Shown here one piece after another: positions 8,911 to 22,624 of a DNA stretch of 39,226 nt. This stretch comes from Vulcanimicrobiota bacterium. GTDB lineage: Bacteria > Vulcanimicrobiota > Vulcanimicrobiia > Vulcanimicrobiales > Vulcanimicrobiaceae. The translations under genes were made by a program, and so were the position numbers. The stretch spans positions 1 through 39,226 of the forward strand of contig JASHPI010000047.1 in assembly GCA_030038215.1 (NCBI GenBank). Direction: 5' to 3'. Below the pieces are notes generated by a model, which had not been told where the DNA came from, searched no databases, and saw only the letters and a program-made list of their open reading frames with translations. How positions within the stretch are numbered: position 1 is the stretch's first letter; each line of letters opens with the position of its first letter.

Positions 8911-9681
8911 ATGCAGTTCTTTCACGCGAGCGACGGCGCCCGCCTTGCGTTCACCGACGCGGGTAGCGGAGCGCGTGTGCTCGTCTTCGTTCACGGCTGG
9001 CAGGCTGACGGTTCGGTCTGGCGCGATCTTCGTGCCGCGCTCGCTCCCGGCTTTCGGTCGATCAGTGTCGACCTCCGTGGAAGCGGCGCGTCGGCGGCGG
9101 CACCGGGACCATACCGTTTGGAACGCTTCGCGGCCGATCTGCGAGAGCTGATCGAGGCCCTTGGAATCGCCCCCGTGGTCCTGGTCGGTCACTCCATGGG
9201 CGCGACCGCTGCGCTTGCGCTGGCCGTCGACGCCCCGCACCTCGTCGGCGGCCTGGTGCTGATCGCCCCGGTACCGGCCAGCGGGGGTGGATTCTCGCCA
9301 AAGGGCGCCGCGTATCTGCAGGCCACAGCCGGCAATGAAGCCGCCGCGAAAGCGTGGCTCGCGCGAACCTTCGCGCAAACGCCGGATGCTGCCGTTCTCG
9401 CGCGCCTATGCGCCATCGCGGCGCGAACGCCGCGCGTTGTTGCGCTCGAATCCTTTGAATCGTGGGCGTACGCCGACTTTGCCGATGCGACAAAAAGTAT
9501 CCAAGCTCCGGCTCTCGTGCTTGCGCCGGCAATGGACGTGCCCGAAACCGTTGAACGCAAGGTCGCCGCGCTGCTGCCTAATGCGCGGTATCAAGTGCTA
9601 CCCGATTGCGCGCATTATGCGATCGTCGAGCAGCCCGAGGCGATCGCACAGTTGATTCGCGCCTTCGTCGCCAGGCTCTAG
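8911..9681 (+). CDS. Alpha/beta-hydrolase fold protein
   Basis: A 256-residue classic single-domain hydrolase. VFVHGWQADGSVW is the oxyanion region, VDLRGSGAS is the usual DxRG-G-S turn, and VVLVGHSMGATAAL is the nucleophile elbow (Ser in G-H-S-M-G). ALVLAPAMDVPETV holds the probable acid and LPDCAHYAIVEQPEAI the histidine. It looks like an esterase, C-C hydrolase or haloperoxidase-type enzyme; these cannot be separated from sequence alone. It stands alone between the divergent Dph6-type gene and the glucan operon that begins 44 bp downstream, so it may be the first gene of that transcript. No signal peptide is visible. Confidence 0.87.
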   Translation: MQFFHASDGARLAFTDAGSGARVLVFVHGWQADGSVWRDLRAALAPGFRSISVDLRGSGASAAAPGPYRLERFAADLRELIEALGIAPVVLVGHSMGATAALALAVDAPHLVGGLVLIAPVPASGGGFSPKGAAYLQATAGNEAAAKAWLARTFAQTPDAAVLARLCAIAARTPRVVALESFESWAYADFADATKSIQAPALVLAPAMDVPETVERKVAALLPNARYQVLPDCAHYAIVEQPEAIAQLIRAFVARL

Positions 9682-9725
9682 GATTCTCGACCGCTTGGTT
9701 GAACCGGGCGGTGGGCTATTAAGCG

Positions 9726-12398
9726 ATGAACGCCGAGCAACGACGTCTTGCAGAGGATCGCGCAAAAGCGGGTTGGCACCAGTGGGGGCCGTACCTGAGC
9801 GAGCGCCAATGGGGGACGGTTCGCGAGGATTACAGTCCCGACGGATCTGCATGGGAGTACCTCCCGCACGACCACGCGCGCTCGCGCGCCTACCGTTGGG
9901 GTGAGGACGGCATCGGCGGCATCTGCGACCGCTATCAGGAGCTCTGCTTCGCCGTCACGTTGTGGAACGGCAAGGACCCAATTCTTAAGGAGCGGCTCTT
10001 CGGGCTCAGCGCGCACGAGGGGAACCACGGCGAGGACGTCAAGGAATACTACTTCTTCCTCGAATCGTTGCCGACGCACGCGTACATGAAGATGCTGTAC
10101 CGTTATCCGCACGCCGAATACCCGTACGAGCGGTTGGTCGAAGAGAACCGCCGGCGCACGCGGATGGATCCCGAGTTCGAGCTGATCGACACCGGCGTCT
10201 TCGATCACAATCGTTTCTTCGACGTCTACGTTGAGTATGCGAAAGCCGCACCGCGCGACATCCTGGTGCGGATCACGGCCGTCAACCGCGGTCCCGAGCC
10301 GGCTTCACTGACGCTCCTGCCGACGATCTGGTTTCGCAACACCTGGTCGTGGAAGGCCGGCGTTGCCAAGCCGTGCCTCGAGGCCGATCGCAACTTGTCG
10401 AGCGGCCCGCTCAAGCTCGTGGTCGCCACGCACGATCGGCTGGGCACCTATCGCCTTTACAGCGAGGATGCGCGGGAGCTGCTCTTCACCGAGAACGAGA
10501 CGAACTTCCAGCGCCTCTTCAACTCGCCCAATGCGTGTCCATACGTCAAAGACGGCATCAACGACTATCTAATTGCGGGCGCCCGCGCGGCGGTCAATCC
10601 CACGCGGATCGGAACGAAGTGCTCGGTGCGTTACGCGCTCGACCTCGGGCCCGGCGAGACGCGAGTCGTTCGTCTGCGGTTGCGCGAGCAGGCCATGCCC
10701 GAGCCATTTGGCGATTTCGAGGAGATTTTCGCGCAGCGCGTCGCCGAGACGGACGAATTCTATCGCGAGCTCAATCGCTTCCCTGTGACCGACGACGAGC
10801 GCGCGGTTCAGCGTCAGGCGTTGGCCGGACTGCTATGGAGCAAACAATTCTATAACTACGTGATTCACGAGTGGCTCGACGGCGATCCGGCCCAGCCCTC
10901 GCCGCCTCCACAGCGCGAGCACGGCCGAAACAGCGGATGGGACCACTTCTACAGCGACGACGTTCTCGCGATGCCCGACACCTGGGAATATCCGTGGTTC
11001 GCGGCCTGGGACTTGGCATTCCACTGCATCGCCCTGACCCTGGTGGACCCGGAATACGCAAAGATTCAGCTCTCGCTGTTGACGCGCGAATACTACATGC
11101 ATCCAAACGGGCAGATTCCGGCCTACGAATGGGCGTTTAAGGACGTGAATCCGCCGGTGCAGGCCTGGGCCGCTTACCGCGTCTTCAAAATCGAGCAAAA
11201 GCGGACCGGGCACGGCGACATCTTCTTCTTAGAGCGCGTCTTTCAAAAGCTGCTGCTCAACTTCACCTGGTGGGTCAACCGTAAAGACGCGGAGGGACGC
11301 AACGTCTTTCAAGGCGGCTTCTTGGGCCTGGACAACATCGGGCTGTTCGACCGCAGCGCGCCGCTGCCGGGGGGCGGCTATCTCGACCAGGCCGATGGGA
11401 CGAGCTGGATGGGCTTCTTCACGCTCAACATGCTCGTGATCGCGCTCGAATTGGCCAGGACGATGCCCGTCTACGAGGACATCGCGTCGAAATTCTTCGA
11501 GCATTTTCTGCTGATAGCCGATGCGATCAACAAGATCGGCGGACGCGAGGACCGCGGCCTCTGGGATGAAGACGACGGTTTTTACTACGACTACCTTCAC
11601 GCTGACGGCAACGTCATACCGCTTCGCATCCGGTCGCTAGTCGGAGTGATCCCGTTGTTTGCGGTAGCCAACCTGGACGCTTCGAACCGCGAGCAGCTTC
11701 CGAACTTCGGAAAGCGCGTCGACTGGTTCATCCACAATCGGCCGGATTTGATCGAAAATATCGCGGCGATGAACCTCGGCGACATCGGCACCCGGCGGAT
11801 TCTGTCGATACCGGATCGCGACCAGTTGATTCGCATCCTCCGTCGAATGCTCGACGAGTCGGCATTTCTTTCACCGTATGGAATTCGCTCGCTCTCGCGC
11901 GAGCATCTCGAGCATCCCTTCTCGTTGTCGATCAACGGCGCTGAGTACCGCATCGATTACGAACCGGCGGAATCGACGACCGGTCTCTTTGGCGGCAACT
12001 CGAACTGGCGCGGGCCGATCTGGTTCCCGATCAACTTCCTGATCATCGAGGCGCTGCAGAAGTACCATTACTTCTACGGCGACGACTTGAAGGTGGAGAT
12101 GCCGACCGGCTCGGGCGACTATCGAACGCTGTGGGAAGTGGCGACCGAGCTTACTCGCCGTTTGATCCGCCTCTTTACTCGAGACGGGCAAGGACGCCGG
12201 CCGGTTTTCGGCGGGAACGAAACCTTCCAGGCCAATCCCCTGTGGCGCGATCTGCCGCTCTTTTACGAGTACTTCAACGGTGACAACGGTGCCGGTCTAG
12301 GCGCGAGCCATCAAACCGGCTGGACCGCGCTGGTCGCTAAGCTGATCCAGCAGCGCGGCGAGTACGACGCGCGCGAGAAGCACCCATTTGCTGATTGA
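9726..12398 (+). CDS. GH63-type (MGH1-like) glucosidase
   Basis: An 890-residue protein with no signal peptide. The N-terminus ([22 protein letters not shown]) and the beta-rich first half match a large bacterial family of cytoplasmic proteins annotated as glucosidases of the mannosyl-oligosaccharide glucosidase/GH63 kind. The C-terminal half is an (alpha/alpha)6-barrel like the MGH1 domain: [16 protein letters not shown] carries an Asp in the position of the general acid, and [22 protein letters not shown] the conserved Trp-Arg-Gly-Pro turn with a following acidic residue. It probably hydrolyses alpha-linked glucose from an oligosaccharide or osmolyte glycoside. It opens a seven-gene run of alpha-glucan genes, and the next gene begins 13 bp after its stop. 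A specific substrate, for example glycogen limit dextrin or a glycosylglycerate, cannot be assigned. Confidence 0.8.
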   Translation: MNAEQRRLAEDRAKAGWHQWGPYLSERQWGTVREDYSPDGSAWEYLPHDHARSRAYRWGEDGIGGICDRYQELCFAVTLWNGKDPILKERLFGLSAHEGNHGEDVKEYYFFLESLPTHAYMKMLYRYPHAEYPYERLVEENRRRTRMDPEFELIDTGVFDHNRFFDVYVEYAKAAPRDILVRITAVNRGPEPASLTLLPTIWFRNTWSWKAGVAKPCLEADRNLSSGPLKLVVATHDRLGTYRLYSEDARELLFTENETNFQRLFNSPNACPYVKDGINDYLIAGARAAVNPTRIGTKCSVRYALDLGPGETRVVRLRLREQAMPEPFGDFEEIFAQRVAETDEFYRELNRFPVTDDERAVQRQALAGLLWSKQFYNYVIHEWLDGDPAQPSPPPQREHGRNSGWDHFYSDDVLAMPDTWEYPWFAAWDLAFHCIALTLVDPEYAKIQLSLLTREYYMHPNGQIPAYEWAFKDVNPPVQAWAAYRVFKIEQKRTGHGDIFFLERVFQKLLLNFTWWVNRKDAEGRNVFQGGFLGLDNIGLFDRSAPLPGGGYLDQADGTSWMGFFTLNMLVIALELARTMPVYEDIASKFFEHFLLIADAINKIGGREDRGLWDEDDGFYYDYLHADGNVIPLRIRSLVGVIPLFAVANLDASNREQLPNFGKRVDWFIHNRPDLIENIAAMNLGDIGTRRILSIPDRDQLIRILRRMLDESAFLSPYGIRSLSREHLEHPFSLSINGAEYRIDYEPAESTTGLFGGNSNWRGPIWFPINFLIIEALQKYHYFYGDDLKVEMPTGSGDYRTLWEVATELTRRLIRLFTRDGQGRRPVFGGNETFQANPLWRDLPLFYEYFNGDNGAGLGASHQTGWTALVAKLIQQRGEYDAREKHPFAD

Positions 12399-12399
12399 C

Positions 12400-12405
12400 G
12401 GAGAG
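12400..12405 (+). promoter_or_regulatory. Ribosome binding site supporting a GTG start of the debranching enzyme
   Basis: GGAGAG is placed six bases before GTG at 12412. The alternative TTG at 12388 lies upstream of this site and overlaps the previous stop, so the GTG is preferred. Confidence 0.65.
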
Positions 12406-12411
12406 TATACC

Positions 12412-14397
<1,986 letters not shown>

Positions 14398-14398
14398 C

Positions 14399-16255
14399 GT
14401 GGACGCGCGCAGCAAACTGACGGTCGCGGCGCTCGGTGTCGTCTTCGGCGACATCGGAACCAGCCCGCTGTACACGATGAAAACCTGCTTCACGACCGCA
14501 AATGCAGCTCCGACCGCGCAGAATGCGGTGGGAATCGTCTCGCTGCTGATTTGGACGCTCTTCTTCGTCGTCTGCATCAAATATGTCACCGTCCTCATGC
14601 GCATCGATCACGACGGCGAGGGCGGCATTCTTGCCTTGCTCGCTCGCGCCGAACCGCCGAAGGTTCTCGGCGTTCCAATGCGCCCCGACTGGCTGCTTTG
14701 GGCCGCCGTCATCGGCGGATCGATGATCATCGGAGACGGGATGATTACGCCGGCGATCTCGGTGATCTCGGCGGTCGAGGGACTGCAGGTCGCGACGCCG
14801 GATGCGCAACCGTTTATCGTTCCGATTTCGGCCGGAATCTTGCTCGGCTTGTTTGCCATTCAGTGGCGCGGCACGCAGAAGGTCGGGATCATCTTTGGGC
14901 CGATCATGAGCCTATGGTTCGTGGCGATCGGCGTCAGCGGGCTGATCGCGATCCTTGCGCACCCGACGATCCTTGCCGGCCTGAATCCGCTCTGGGCGGT
15001 TTGGTTCGTATCGCATCACGGCATCTTCGGTTTTCTCATCTTCGGCGCAATTATTCTGGGCATGACCGGAGCCGAAGCCCTATATGCGGACATGTCGCAC
15101 TTCGGGCGGATTCCGATCACGCGCGCGTGGTACGTCTTCGTCTTTCCGGCGCTGCTGCTTAACTACATCGGTCAGGCCGCAATCGTCGTGGCCGATCCCA
15201 AGGCGCTCGATTCACCCTTCTACGCGCTCACGCCCGGTTGGACGCTGCTCCCGATGGTAGCACTGGCCACGGCCGCCACCGTGATCGCGTCGCAATCGCT
15301 CATCTCCGGCGCGTTCACCCTGGTCGAGCAAGCGATCGCGCTCAATCTCTGCCCGCGCATGGCGGTGGTCCATACCTCTGAGGACGAGCGCGGACAAGTC
15401 TACGTGCCGATGATCAACGTGCTTCTCGCCATCGTCTGCATCTTGCTGGTCGTCACGTTTCGCAGCAGCGACCGGCTTGCCGCGATGTTCGGCCTCGCCG
15501 TCGCAAGCACGATGCTTGCGACCGATATCATCTTTTACGTGACGGCGACGCGCTCGCTTCGCTGGAACCCGGCGCTGGTCATCCCCCTCACTTTAGCGTT
15601 CGTTTTGGTCGACGCAACGTTTGTGCTCGCGGGCCTGCCGAAGTTCATGGACGGCGCATGGGTGCCGCTGGCGGTCGCAGCTGCCCTTACGCTGACCGCG
15701 ATCACTTGGCTCACCGGGCGCCGCGCCGTCGCGCGCGAACTGCACGAGTACCAAGAGCCGGTGGCGCAGTTCTTGTCCGAGTACGGGACGCTCGCGGGTC
15801 CGCCAATGGGGGCCATCGTGCTGCTTACCGGGGATCCGACGGGCATCCCCTTCGTCAACCAGCATCGCTGGCTGATCCCGCTCATCAGGGAAGAGATCGT
15901 TACGATTCTTACCGTGAAGTTTTGGCCGCAACCACGCGTGCCCGAAGCCGAGCGCGTGAGCGTCGATCGTGTCTCGTCAAGCCTCGTACGAATCACCGCG
16001 GCGTTCGGCTACATGGAAACGCCGCGTTTGGCACCGATTCTGCGCGCCTGCAAAACTGCCGACCTAGACATCGACAAAGATACGACGTCATTCGTCTACG
16101 GCTATCCGGTGATCGTCGCAAAGAGCCACGGCGGATTGCCGGCCTGGCAGCGGCGTTTCTTCGACGTGATGCAGCGTCTTTCGCGCACGCTCGCGACCGA
16201 GCTCCAGATCAAGCCGAATCGCCGCGTCGAGCTCGGCATAGAAGTCGCCGTCTAA
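14399..16255 (+). CDS. kup: KUP-family potassium uptake transporter
   Basis: 618 residues from a GTG at 14399, preceded by AGGAGAG at 14388-14394. The N-terminus [24 protein letters not shown] is the KUP signature. It is followed by [20 protein letters not shown], by [14 protein letters not shown] and by about twelve membrane segments to residue 430 or so, then a soluble C-terminal domain. Length and motif order match the family. KUP proteins bring in K+ with protons. The gene is embedded between the debranching enzyme and glgB, with stop-start overlap to glgB (TAATG), so it must be made with the glucan enzymes. A longer frame beginning at 14285 overlaps the debranching gene out of frame and was not used. 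Confidence 0.95.
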   Translation: MDARSKLTVAALGVVFGDIGTSPLYTMKTCFTTANAAPTAQNAVGIVSLLIWTLFFVVCIKYVTVLMRIDHDGEGGILALLARAEPPKVLGVPMRPDWLLWAAVIGGSMIIGDGMITPAISVISAVEGLQVATPDAQPFIVPISAGILLGLFAIQWRGTQKVGIIFGPIMSLWFVAIGVSGLIAILAHPTILAGLNPLWAVWFVSHHGIFGFLIFGAIILGMTGAEALYADMSHFGRIPITRAWYVFVFPALLLNYIGQAAIVVADPKALDSPFYALTPGWTLLPMVALATAATVIASQSLISGAFTLVEQAIALNLCPRMAVVHTSEDERGQVYVPMINVLLAIVCILLVVTFRSSDRLAAMFGLAVASTMLATDIIFYVTATRSLRWNPALVIPLTLAFVLVDATFVLAGLPKFMDGAWVPLAVAAALTLTAITWLTGRRAVARELHEYQEPVAQFLSEYGTLAGPPMGAIVLLTGDPTGIPFVNQHRWLIPLIREEIVTILTVKFWPQPRVPEAERVSVDRVSSSLVRITAAFGYMETPRLAPILRACKTADLDIDKDTTSFVYGYPVIVAKSHGGLPAWQRRFFDVMQRLSRTLATELQIKPNRRVELGIEVAV

Positions 16256-18414
16256 TGCTCTTGGAGAACTTCGGAGCCGATCCGTTCGCCTATCTCGGCA
16301 TGCACGTCGAAGACGGCGAGGTTGTCGTGCGCGCGAGCATGCCCAGCGCCGTGCATCTCTTCGTGCGCGAGCGCGATAGCGCTACGATGCGCGAGATGTC
16401 GCGCATCACGCGCGACGGCGTCTTCGAGCTTCGCCTGCCCGGCCGGAACGAGCTCTTCGACTATGTCTTGGTGAGCGAGAACGATCGAGGCCGCGAAGAG
16501 ATCGAAGATGCCTTCCGATTCGGACCGATTCTCGGCGAAATTGATGCCCACTTGATCGCGGAGGGAACGCATCTGCGCCTTTGGGAGGTGCTGGGAGCAC
16601 ATCCGCGCACGGTCGGCGCCGTCGCGGGCGTTGCCTTTGCCGTCTGGGCGCCGAACGCGCAGCGCGTGAGCGTCGTCGGCGACTTCAACGAGTGGGATGG
16701 ACGGCGCCATCCAATGCGCAACCGCATCGAATGCGGCGTTTGGGAGATCTTCGTCCCCGGCGTTCGTCCCGGCGCGTTCTATAAGTACGAGATTGTCGGC
16801 GCTGAAGGCGAGCTGCTTCCCCTCAAGGCCGATCCGCTGGCTCGCTATGCCGAACTTCGGCCGGCCACCGCCTCAATCGTCTGGGACGACGGCGCGACGC
16901 ACTGGCATGACGAAGCGTGGATGCAAACGCGCGGCGCCCGGAATCAGCGCGGCGCGCCGATCGCGATCTACGAGGTCCACCTTGGCTCCTGGCGCCGCGC
17001 GGCCGAGGGAAACCGCTGGCTCACCTACCACGAGCTCGCCGATGAGCTGCTCCCGTACGTAAAAGAGATGGGTTACACGCACGTCGAGCTGCTGCCGGTA
17101 ATGGAGCATCCGTTCGACGGTTCGTGGGGATATCAGCCAACCGGAATGTTTGCGCCCACCAGCCGCTATGGAACGCCCGAGGATTTCCGTGCCTTTGTCG
17201 ATCGCGCCCACCAGCTCGGTATCGGCGTTATCCTCGACTGGGTGCCCGGTCACTTTCCGAACGACCCGCACGGTCTGGCGTTCTTCGATGGAACGCATCT
17301 CTACGAGCATAGCGATCCGCGCCGCGGATTTCAACCCGACTGGAACACCCTGATCTACAACTACGGCCGACGCGAGGTCGCAAACTTCCTGATCGCGAGC
17401 GCGCTCTTCTGGATGGAAGTCTTTCACGTCGACGGCTTGCGCGTCGACGCGGTTGCATCGATGCTTTATCTCGACTACAGCCGGCGGCCGGGCGAATGGG
17501 TGCCCAACATCTATGGCGGCAACGAGAACGTCGAAGCGATCACGTTTCTTCGTCGCCTCAACGAGGCTGTCTACAGCGCCCACGGCAACGCGATGACGAT
17601 CGCGGAAGAGTCGACGGCCTGGCCGATGGTCTCGATGCCGACCAGCGCCGGCGGCCTCGGTTTCGGATTCAAATGGAACATGGGCTGGATGCACGACACG
17701 CTTTCGTATTTTGCCTACGATCCGATTTACCGACGCTACCACCAAAACAACCTGACCTTCAGCTTGGTCTACGCCTTCAGCGAAAATTATGTCTTGCCGC
17801 TCTCACACGACGAGGTCGTACATGGAAAGCGCTCGCTGTTGGAAAAAATGCCGGGTGACCGCTGGCAGCGCTTCGCGAACCTGCGCGCGCTGCTCGCGCT
17901 GATGCTCGGTCACCCCGGCAAGAAGCTCCTTTTCATGGGCGGCGAGTTCGGCGTGACCGCTGAATGGGACCACGACGCCCAGCTCGATTGGGGACTGCTC
18001 GGCGACGAGATGCACGCCGGCGTCCAGCGCCTGGCTCGCGATTGCAACCGTCTCTACTGCGATTCGCCGGCCCTCTACGAGCTCGACGCGCAGGCGCAGG
18101 GGTTCGAGTGGATCGACTTCCAGGACGCCTCCAGCAGCGTGCTCGCCTTTTTGCGAAGAGGACGCGACGAGCGTGGCGCGCATTTTATCTTTGTGATGAA
18201 CGCAACGCCAGTGGTCCGTTCCGAGTATCGTCTCGGCACGCCCCGCGCGGGGAACTATCGCGAAGCCATAAATACCGATTCGCACTTCTACGGTGGTAGT
18301 GACGTCGGCAACGGCGGCGATCTCACCACACAAGCCATTAGCGCGCACGGACGTCCCCAGTCGTTGCTGCTGACGCTGCCGCCGTTGGCAGTTCTGGTGC
18401 TCGCCTTCCAATGA
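16255..18414 (+). CDS. glgB: 1,4-alpha-glucan branching enzyme
   Basis: 719 residues, close to the usual length of about 730. An N-terminal module (1-110) is followed by a CBM48 domain (about 115-215; [24 protein letters not shown]) and a GH13_9 catalytic barrel. The catalytic set is complete: nucleophile Asp398 in DGLRVDAV, acid/base Glu451 in IAEEST, and Asp519 in [10 protein letters not shown]. The spacing agrees with the E. coli enzyme. GlgB cuts an alpha-1,4 chain and re-joins it through an alpha-1,6 link in the cytoplasm. The start is the ATG that overlaps the kup stop; a longer frame running back to 15658 is inside kup and was rejected. Its stop overlaps the glgX start. Confidence 0.97.
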   Translation: MLLENFGADPFAYLGMHVEDGEVVVRASMPSAVHLFVRERDSATMREMSRITRDGVFELRLPGRNELFDYVLVSENDRGREEIEDAFRFGPILGEIDAHLIAEGTHLRLWEVLGAHPRTVGAVAGVAFAVWAPNAQRVSVVGDFNEWDGRRHPMRNRIECGVWEIFVPGVRPGAFYKYEIVGAEGELLPLKADPLARYAELRPATASIVWDDGATHWHDEAWMQTRGARNQRGAPIAIYEVHLGSWRRAAEGNRWLTYHELADELLPYVKEMGYTHVELLPVMEHPFDGSWGYQPTGMFAPTSRYGTPEDFRAFVDRAHQLGIGVILDWVPGHFPNDPHGLAFFDGTHLYEHSDPRRGFQPDWNTLIYNYGRREVANFLIASALFWMEVFHVDGLRVDAVASMLYLDYSRRPGEWVPNIYGGNENVEAITFLRRLNEAVYSAHGNAMTIAEESTAWPMVSMPTSAGGLGFGFKWNMGWMHDTLSYFAYDPIYRRYHQNNLTFSLVYAFSENYVLPLSHDEVVHGKRSLLEKMPGDRWQRFANLRALLALMLGHPGKKLLFMGGEFGVTAEWDHDAQLDWGLLGDEMHAGVQRLARDCNRLYCDSPALYELDAQAQGFEWIDFQDASSSVLAFLRRGRDERGAHFIFVMNATPVVRSEYRLGTPRAGNYREAINTDSHFYGGSDVGNGGDLTTQAISAHGRPQSLLLTLPPLAVLVLAFQ

Positions 18415-20558
18415 TGTCGGGGCGGCAGCGCGTTGCGGTGCTGCCCGGGCGGCCGTATCCGCTGGGCGCGACGTGGAACGGCGCGGGCGTAAACTTCGCA
18501 CTGTTCTCCGAGCACGCCGAGAAGGTAGAGCTTTGCCTCTTCGACCCGCGCGGCCGGCGCGAGGTCGATCGGATTGCACTGCCGGAGTACACAGACGCGG
18601 TTTGGCATGGATATCTGCCCGACGCGCGCCCCGGACTGCTATACGGATATCGCGTCTACGGTACGTACGACCCGCCGAACGGTCACCGTTTCAATCACCA
18701 CAAGCTCCTGCTCGACCCCTACGCGGCAATGATCGCCGGCAGCCTGCAGTGGAGCGACGCGCACTTCGGATACCGGATCGGTTCGCCGCGCGGCGACCTT
18801 TCATTCGACCGGCGCGACAACGCCGCGGGCATGCCCAAATGCGTGGTCGTCGATACGGCTTTCACGTGGGGAAATGACAAGCTGCTGCACCGGCGCTGGC
18901 ACGAGCTCATCATCTACGAGTTGCACGTGCGCGGGTTTACGATGAAGCATCCCGGCGTTTCGCCTGCGCTGAGGGGAACCTTCGCCGGCCTCTCCTCTCC
19001 GGCGGTCATCGAGTATCTCGAGCGCCTCGGCGTCACGGCCATTGAGCTGTTGCCGGTTCAAAACTTCATTGACGACCGCCACCTGGTCGAACGCGGCCTG
19101 CGCAACTACTGGGGATACAGTCCGATCTCGTTCTTCGCGCCAAATCCGCGCTATCTCTCGCGTTCGAGCCTGGGTGAGTTCAAGACCATGGTCTCTCGCA
19201 TGCATGACGCAGGCATTGAGGTGATACTCGACGTCGTTTACAACCACACGGCCGAGGGCAACGAGCTGGGACCGACGTTGAGCTTCCGCGGGATCGACAA
19301 CAAAGCGTATTACCGGCTGGCCGACGATCCGCGGTACTACGTCGACTACACCGGCTGCGGTAACTCGCTGGACCTGAGTCATCCCCACGTTCTGAAGCTG
19401 GTCATGGATTCACTGCGCTACTGGGTCAAAGAGATGCACGTTGACGGGTTCCGCTTCGATCTCGCGACGACCCTAGCGAGGCGCGACGGTCAATTCAATA
19501 CGCACAGCGCCTTTCTGGCGTCGGTCGAACAGGATCCCTCGCTTTCGCGCGTTAAACTCATCGCCGAACCGTGGGACCTGGGACCGGACGGCTATCGCAT
19601 CGGCGACTTTCCAGCCGGCTGGTCCGAGTGGAACGACCGCTTTCGCGACGGCGTACGCCGTTTCTGGCGCGGCGACGGCGTCATCACCGATATGGCGACC
19701 CGGCTCACCGGTTCGTCCGACGTCTTCGACCGGCGCGGCCGGCGGCCGCGCGCAAGCTTGAATCTGGTGACCGCGCACGACGGCTTCACGTTGTTGGATT
19801 TGGTCTCGTACGATTACAAGCATAACGAGGCCAACCTCGATGACAACCGCGACGGCGTGAACGAAAACTATAGCTGGAACTGCGGCGCAGAAGGACCCAC
19901 GCAGGACGCGCACATCCTCGCTCTGCGCGAGAAGCAGTTGCGCAACTTCCTAGCAACCCTGCTGCTCTCGCAAGGCATTCCGATGCTGGTTGCCGGCGAC
20001 GAGCTGCACCGCACCCAACTCGGGAACAACAACGCCTATTGTCAGGACAACGAGATCAGCTGGATCGAATGGCCGGCCGCGGGCGACGACGGCAGCGTCG
20101 CGCGCACCGAGACGCTGCTCGAGTTCGTCCGGCGGCTGATCGCGCTGCGGCGCGCGCATCCGGTTTTTCGCCGGCCGCGCTTCTTCCGCGGTGTCGCGAC
20201 CGCAGCCTCACCGCTCAAAGACATCACGTGGTTCGCTCCCGCCGGCCATGAGATGTCGCAAGAAGACTGGCACGATCCAGCACGACGCTGTTTCGGCGCG
20301 CTGCTCGGCGGGGACGTCGGCGATCGGTTCGTCAGCTTGCAGGGGTACCCCGAGCTCGACGACAGCTTCTTGCTCGTTCTCAACGCGCACGATGGGCCCG
20401 TCGACTTCCGGCTGCCTTCGGTGATCGGCGTGCGCCGGTGGGCGCTGCTGATCGATACGGCCCATCCGCAGGAGGCGCACCAGCCGATCGTACCCGGAAC
20501 CACCTATGCGATCGCGGACCGTTCGCTCGCGCTTTTTGCGGGACGCGTGGACGAATGA
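18411..20558 (+). CDS. glgX: Glycogen debranching enzyme GlgX (isoamylase-type, GH13_11)
   Basis: 715 residues, normal for the family. An N-terminal CBM48-like domain ([21 protein letters not shown]) precedes a GH13 barrel. The catalytic residues are Asp350 in DGFRFDLA, Glu386 in [13 protein letters not shown] and Asp457 in TAHDGF. Typical GlgX blocks are [25 protein letters not shown] and [18 protein letters not shown]. The enzyme hydrolyses alpha-1,6 branches, preferring short stubs left by phosphorylase. The ATG overlaps the glgB stop by four bases, and its own stop overlaps the malQ start in an ATGA, which indicates coupled translation. Confidence 0.96.
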   Translation: MMSGRQRVAVLPGRPYPLGATWNGAGVNFALFSEHAEKVELCLFDPRGRREVDRIALPEYTDAVWHGYLPDARPGLLYGYRVYGTYDPPNGHRFNHHKLLLDPYAAMIAGSLQWSDAHFGYRIGSPRGDLSFDRRDNAAGMPKCVVVDTAFTWGNDKLLHRRWHELIIYELHVRGFTMKHPGVSPALRGTFAGLSSPAVIEYLERLGVTAIELLPVQNFIDDRHLVERGLRNYWGYSPISFFAPNPRYLSRSSLGEFKTMVSRMHDAGIEVILDVVYNHTAEGNELGPTLSFRGIDNKAYYRLADDPRYYVDYTGCGNSLDLSHPHVLKLVMDSLRYWVKEMHVDGFRFDLATTLARRDGQFNTHSAFLASVEQDPSLSRVKLIAEPWDLGPDGYRIGDFPAGWSEWNDRFRDGVRRFWRGDGVITDMATRLTGSSDVFDRRGRRPRASLNLVTAHDGFTLLDLVSYDYKHNEANLDDNRDGVNENYSWNCGAEGPTQDAHILALREKQLRNFLATLLLSQGIPMLVAGDELHRTQLGNNNAYCQDNEISWIEWPAAGDDGSVARTETLLEFVRRLIALRRAHPVFRRPRFFRGVATAASPLKDITWFAPAGHEMSQEDWHDPARRCFGALLGGDVGDRFVSLQGYPELDDSFLLVLNAHDGPVDFRLPSVIGVRRWALLIDTAHPQEAHQPIVPGTTYAIADRSLALFAGRVDE

Positions 20559-22621
20559 ACGATACTCTTGATCGTCTCGCGACGGCCGCCGGTGTCGAGC
20601 CCAGCTATCACGGTTACTGGGGCCGCCGCGCCCGCGTCCAGCCGGCGACGCTGCGCGCGCTTTTGACGGCGATGGGTTACGATGAACGAGAGACGCAACC
20701 ACCAACGGCTCCGGCGGTTACCGTGCTCACCCACGGCGACGCCTCGCCGCTGGAGAGCGTCCTTCGCGAGCGAACGTGGCTGCTGGAGCTCGAAGGCGGA
20801 GAGCGTTTCAGCGGGGATCTCGCGCAGCTGCCGCTCGGCTATCATCGTCTGACCGTGCGCGACGGCGCCGACGAAAGCTCGAGCGAGGTCGTCGTGGTCC
20901 CGTCGCGCTGCTATCTACCGCCCGAAATGGAAGACGGGCGCGTCTGGGCTCTGTCGACGCAACTCTACGCGCTGCGTTCGCAGCGGAACTGGGGCATGGG
21001 CGACTTCACCGACCTGGCAGCCTTTTCGGCGATCGCCGGTCGAGCCGGCGCGGGTGCCGTCGCGCTCAATCCGGTTCACGAGCTCCATCCCAGCAATCCG
21101 CGCGCGGCCAGCCCTTACGGCCCGTCGAGCCGTCTCTTTCTCAATGTTCTCTATATCGATCCGGCGGGTGTGGCGGAGCTGAACGAGTCGCCGCAGATCC
21201 AGGCCACGATCGGCAATCCGGACTTCCAACACATGCTTGAATCGCTGCGGGGAGAAGCACTGGTCGACTACGAGCGCGTCGCTAACGTCAAGCTCGCGGT
21301 CCTCGAGCAGCTTAACCAGGTCTTTCGCGCAAATCACTTGGATCGTAACGACGAGCGGGCCGCGGCATTTCACCGTTTCGTTCTCGACGGCGGCGTCGCG
21401 CTCGAGCGGTTGGCGATCTACGAAACGCTCTGCGAGTTCTTTCGCGCGCGGGATGCCAACTGCTATGGCTGGCAGGAGTGGCCGAGCGCGTACCGCTCGC
21501 CCGAGGGGCCCGAGGTGAGCCGCTTCGCTCGCGAACGCCGCGCGCGAGTGGAGTTCTATCTCTATCTGCAATGGCAGGCGCAGGAGCAGTTGGCCGCAGC
21601 CGCGCGCGTGGCCGATCAACACCGAACCCGCCTGTACACTGACCTGGCCGTCGGCGTCAGCCTCAATGGAGCCGACGCATGGTCGGATCAAAATGCGATT
21701 ATCGCGGGCGCATCGCTCGGCGCCCCGCCGGATCCGCTTAACGCAATGGGGCAAAACTGGGGTCTCGCCCCGCTTTCGCCGCGCGCCCTGCGCGAACGGG
21801 CCTACGCGCCGTTCGTCGCCTTGCTGCGCGCCAATATGCGTTTCTCGGGAATCTTGCGCATCGACCATGTCATGGCGCTGCGCCGCGCATTTCTGATCCC
21901 CCGCGGTGCCCCGGCAACGCAGGGAGCCTACGTTCGCTATCCCTTTGAAGAGATGCTGGGTGTTCTTGCGCTCGAGAGCGTTCGCAACCGGTGCGCGGTG
22001 GTCGGCGAGGATCTGGGCACGGTGCCGGAGGGTTTCCGCGATCGTATCCGCGCGGCCGGCGTCCTCTCGACGCGCGTGATGTACTTCGAGCGCGACACCG
22101 GCGATGGGTCGTTCGTGCCGCCCGAGCGGTATCCGCGGCTGGCCGCCGCGAGCATCGGCACGCACGACCTTCCGACACTCGCTGCCTGGTGGACCGGGGA
22201 AGACCTGGTGCTGCGCGCCGCTATCGCGCTCTATCCCAGCGCGCGGATGGCGCAAGGCGCCCGGCGCGAGCGCCGGCTGGCGCGTCTTGCGCTCGTCGAC
22301 GCGCTGGAGCGCGCAGCGGTCATCGATCCGGCCGGAGCCGAGCGCTTGCGCGGCGATGCACGGCGTGGCGGAAGCCTCGACGTCGTGCCGGAACTTACTG
22401 CCGCGGCGCACCGCTTCCTGAGCAGCACGCCGTCGCTGCTGATCGTGGTCGCGATTGAAGATATCCTCGCTGAGGCCGGGGCGGTGAATGTGCCCGGTAC
22501 GTTCGACGAGCATCCAAACTGGCGTCGCAAGCGTGGGCTCTCACTCGAAGCGCTGCAGGCCGATGCGCGCCTGCGCGAAACGGGTACGAGCATCGGCGAT
22601 GCACATTCAAGGAGCGCGTGA
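20555..22621 (+). CDS. malQ: 4-alpha-glucanotransferase (GH77)
   Basis: 688 residues. The N-terminal region (VEPSYHGYWGRRARVQPATLRALLTAMG) is the small domain found in MalQ proteins of the E. coli type. The barrel has ALNPVHELHPSNPRAASPYGPSSRLFLN, LYTDLAVGVSLNGADAW, nucleophile Asp437 in LRIDHVMALRR, acid/base Glu485 in VVGEDLGTVP and Asp538 in GTHDLPTLAAWW. It transfers maltodextrin chains between acceptors and so recycles short oligosaccharides released by debranching. The start overlaps the glgX stop; the longer frame from 20438 lies in glgX and is a shadow. The next gene begins three bases after its stop. Confidence 0.95.
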   Translation: MNDTLDRLATAAGVEPSYHGYWGRRARVQPATLRALLTAMGYDERETQPPTAPAVTVLTHGDASPLESVLRERTWLLELEGGERFSGDLAQLPLGYHRLTVRDGADESSSEVVVVPSRCYLPPEMEDGRVWALSTQLYALRSQRNWGMGDFTDLAAFSAIAGRAGAGAVALNPVHELHPSNPRAASPYGPSSRLFLNVLYIDPAGVAELNESPQIQATIGNPDFQHMLESLRGEALVDYERVANVKLAVLEQLNQVFRANHLDRNDERAAAFHRFVLDGGVALERLAIYETLCEFFRARDANCYGWQEWPSAYRSPEGPEVSRFARERRARVEFYLYLQWQAQEQLAAAARVADQHRTRLYTDLAVGVSLNGADAWSDQNAIIAGASLGAPPDPLNAMGQNWGLAPLSPRALRERAYAPFVALLRANMRFSGILRIDHVMALRRAFLIPRGAPATQGAYVRYPFEEMLGVLALESVRNRCAVVGEDLGTVPEGFRDRIRAAGVLSTRVMYFERDTGDGSFVPPERYPRLAAASIGTHDLPTLAAWWTGEDLVLRAAIALYPSARMAQGARRERRLARLALVDALERAAVIDPAGAERLRGDARRGGSLDVVPELTAAAHRFLSSTPSLLIVVAIEDILAEAGAVNVPGTFDEHPNWRRKRGLSLEALQADARLRETGTSIGDAHSRSA

Positions 22622-22624
22622 CCG

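Noticed and set aside
20915-22513. 532-codon minus-strand open frame opposite malQ
   Set aside because: The plus strand carries all GH77 motifs. The antisense frame is open because of high GC at third positions and has low-complexity Arg/Ala/Gln composition without a recognisable motif.
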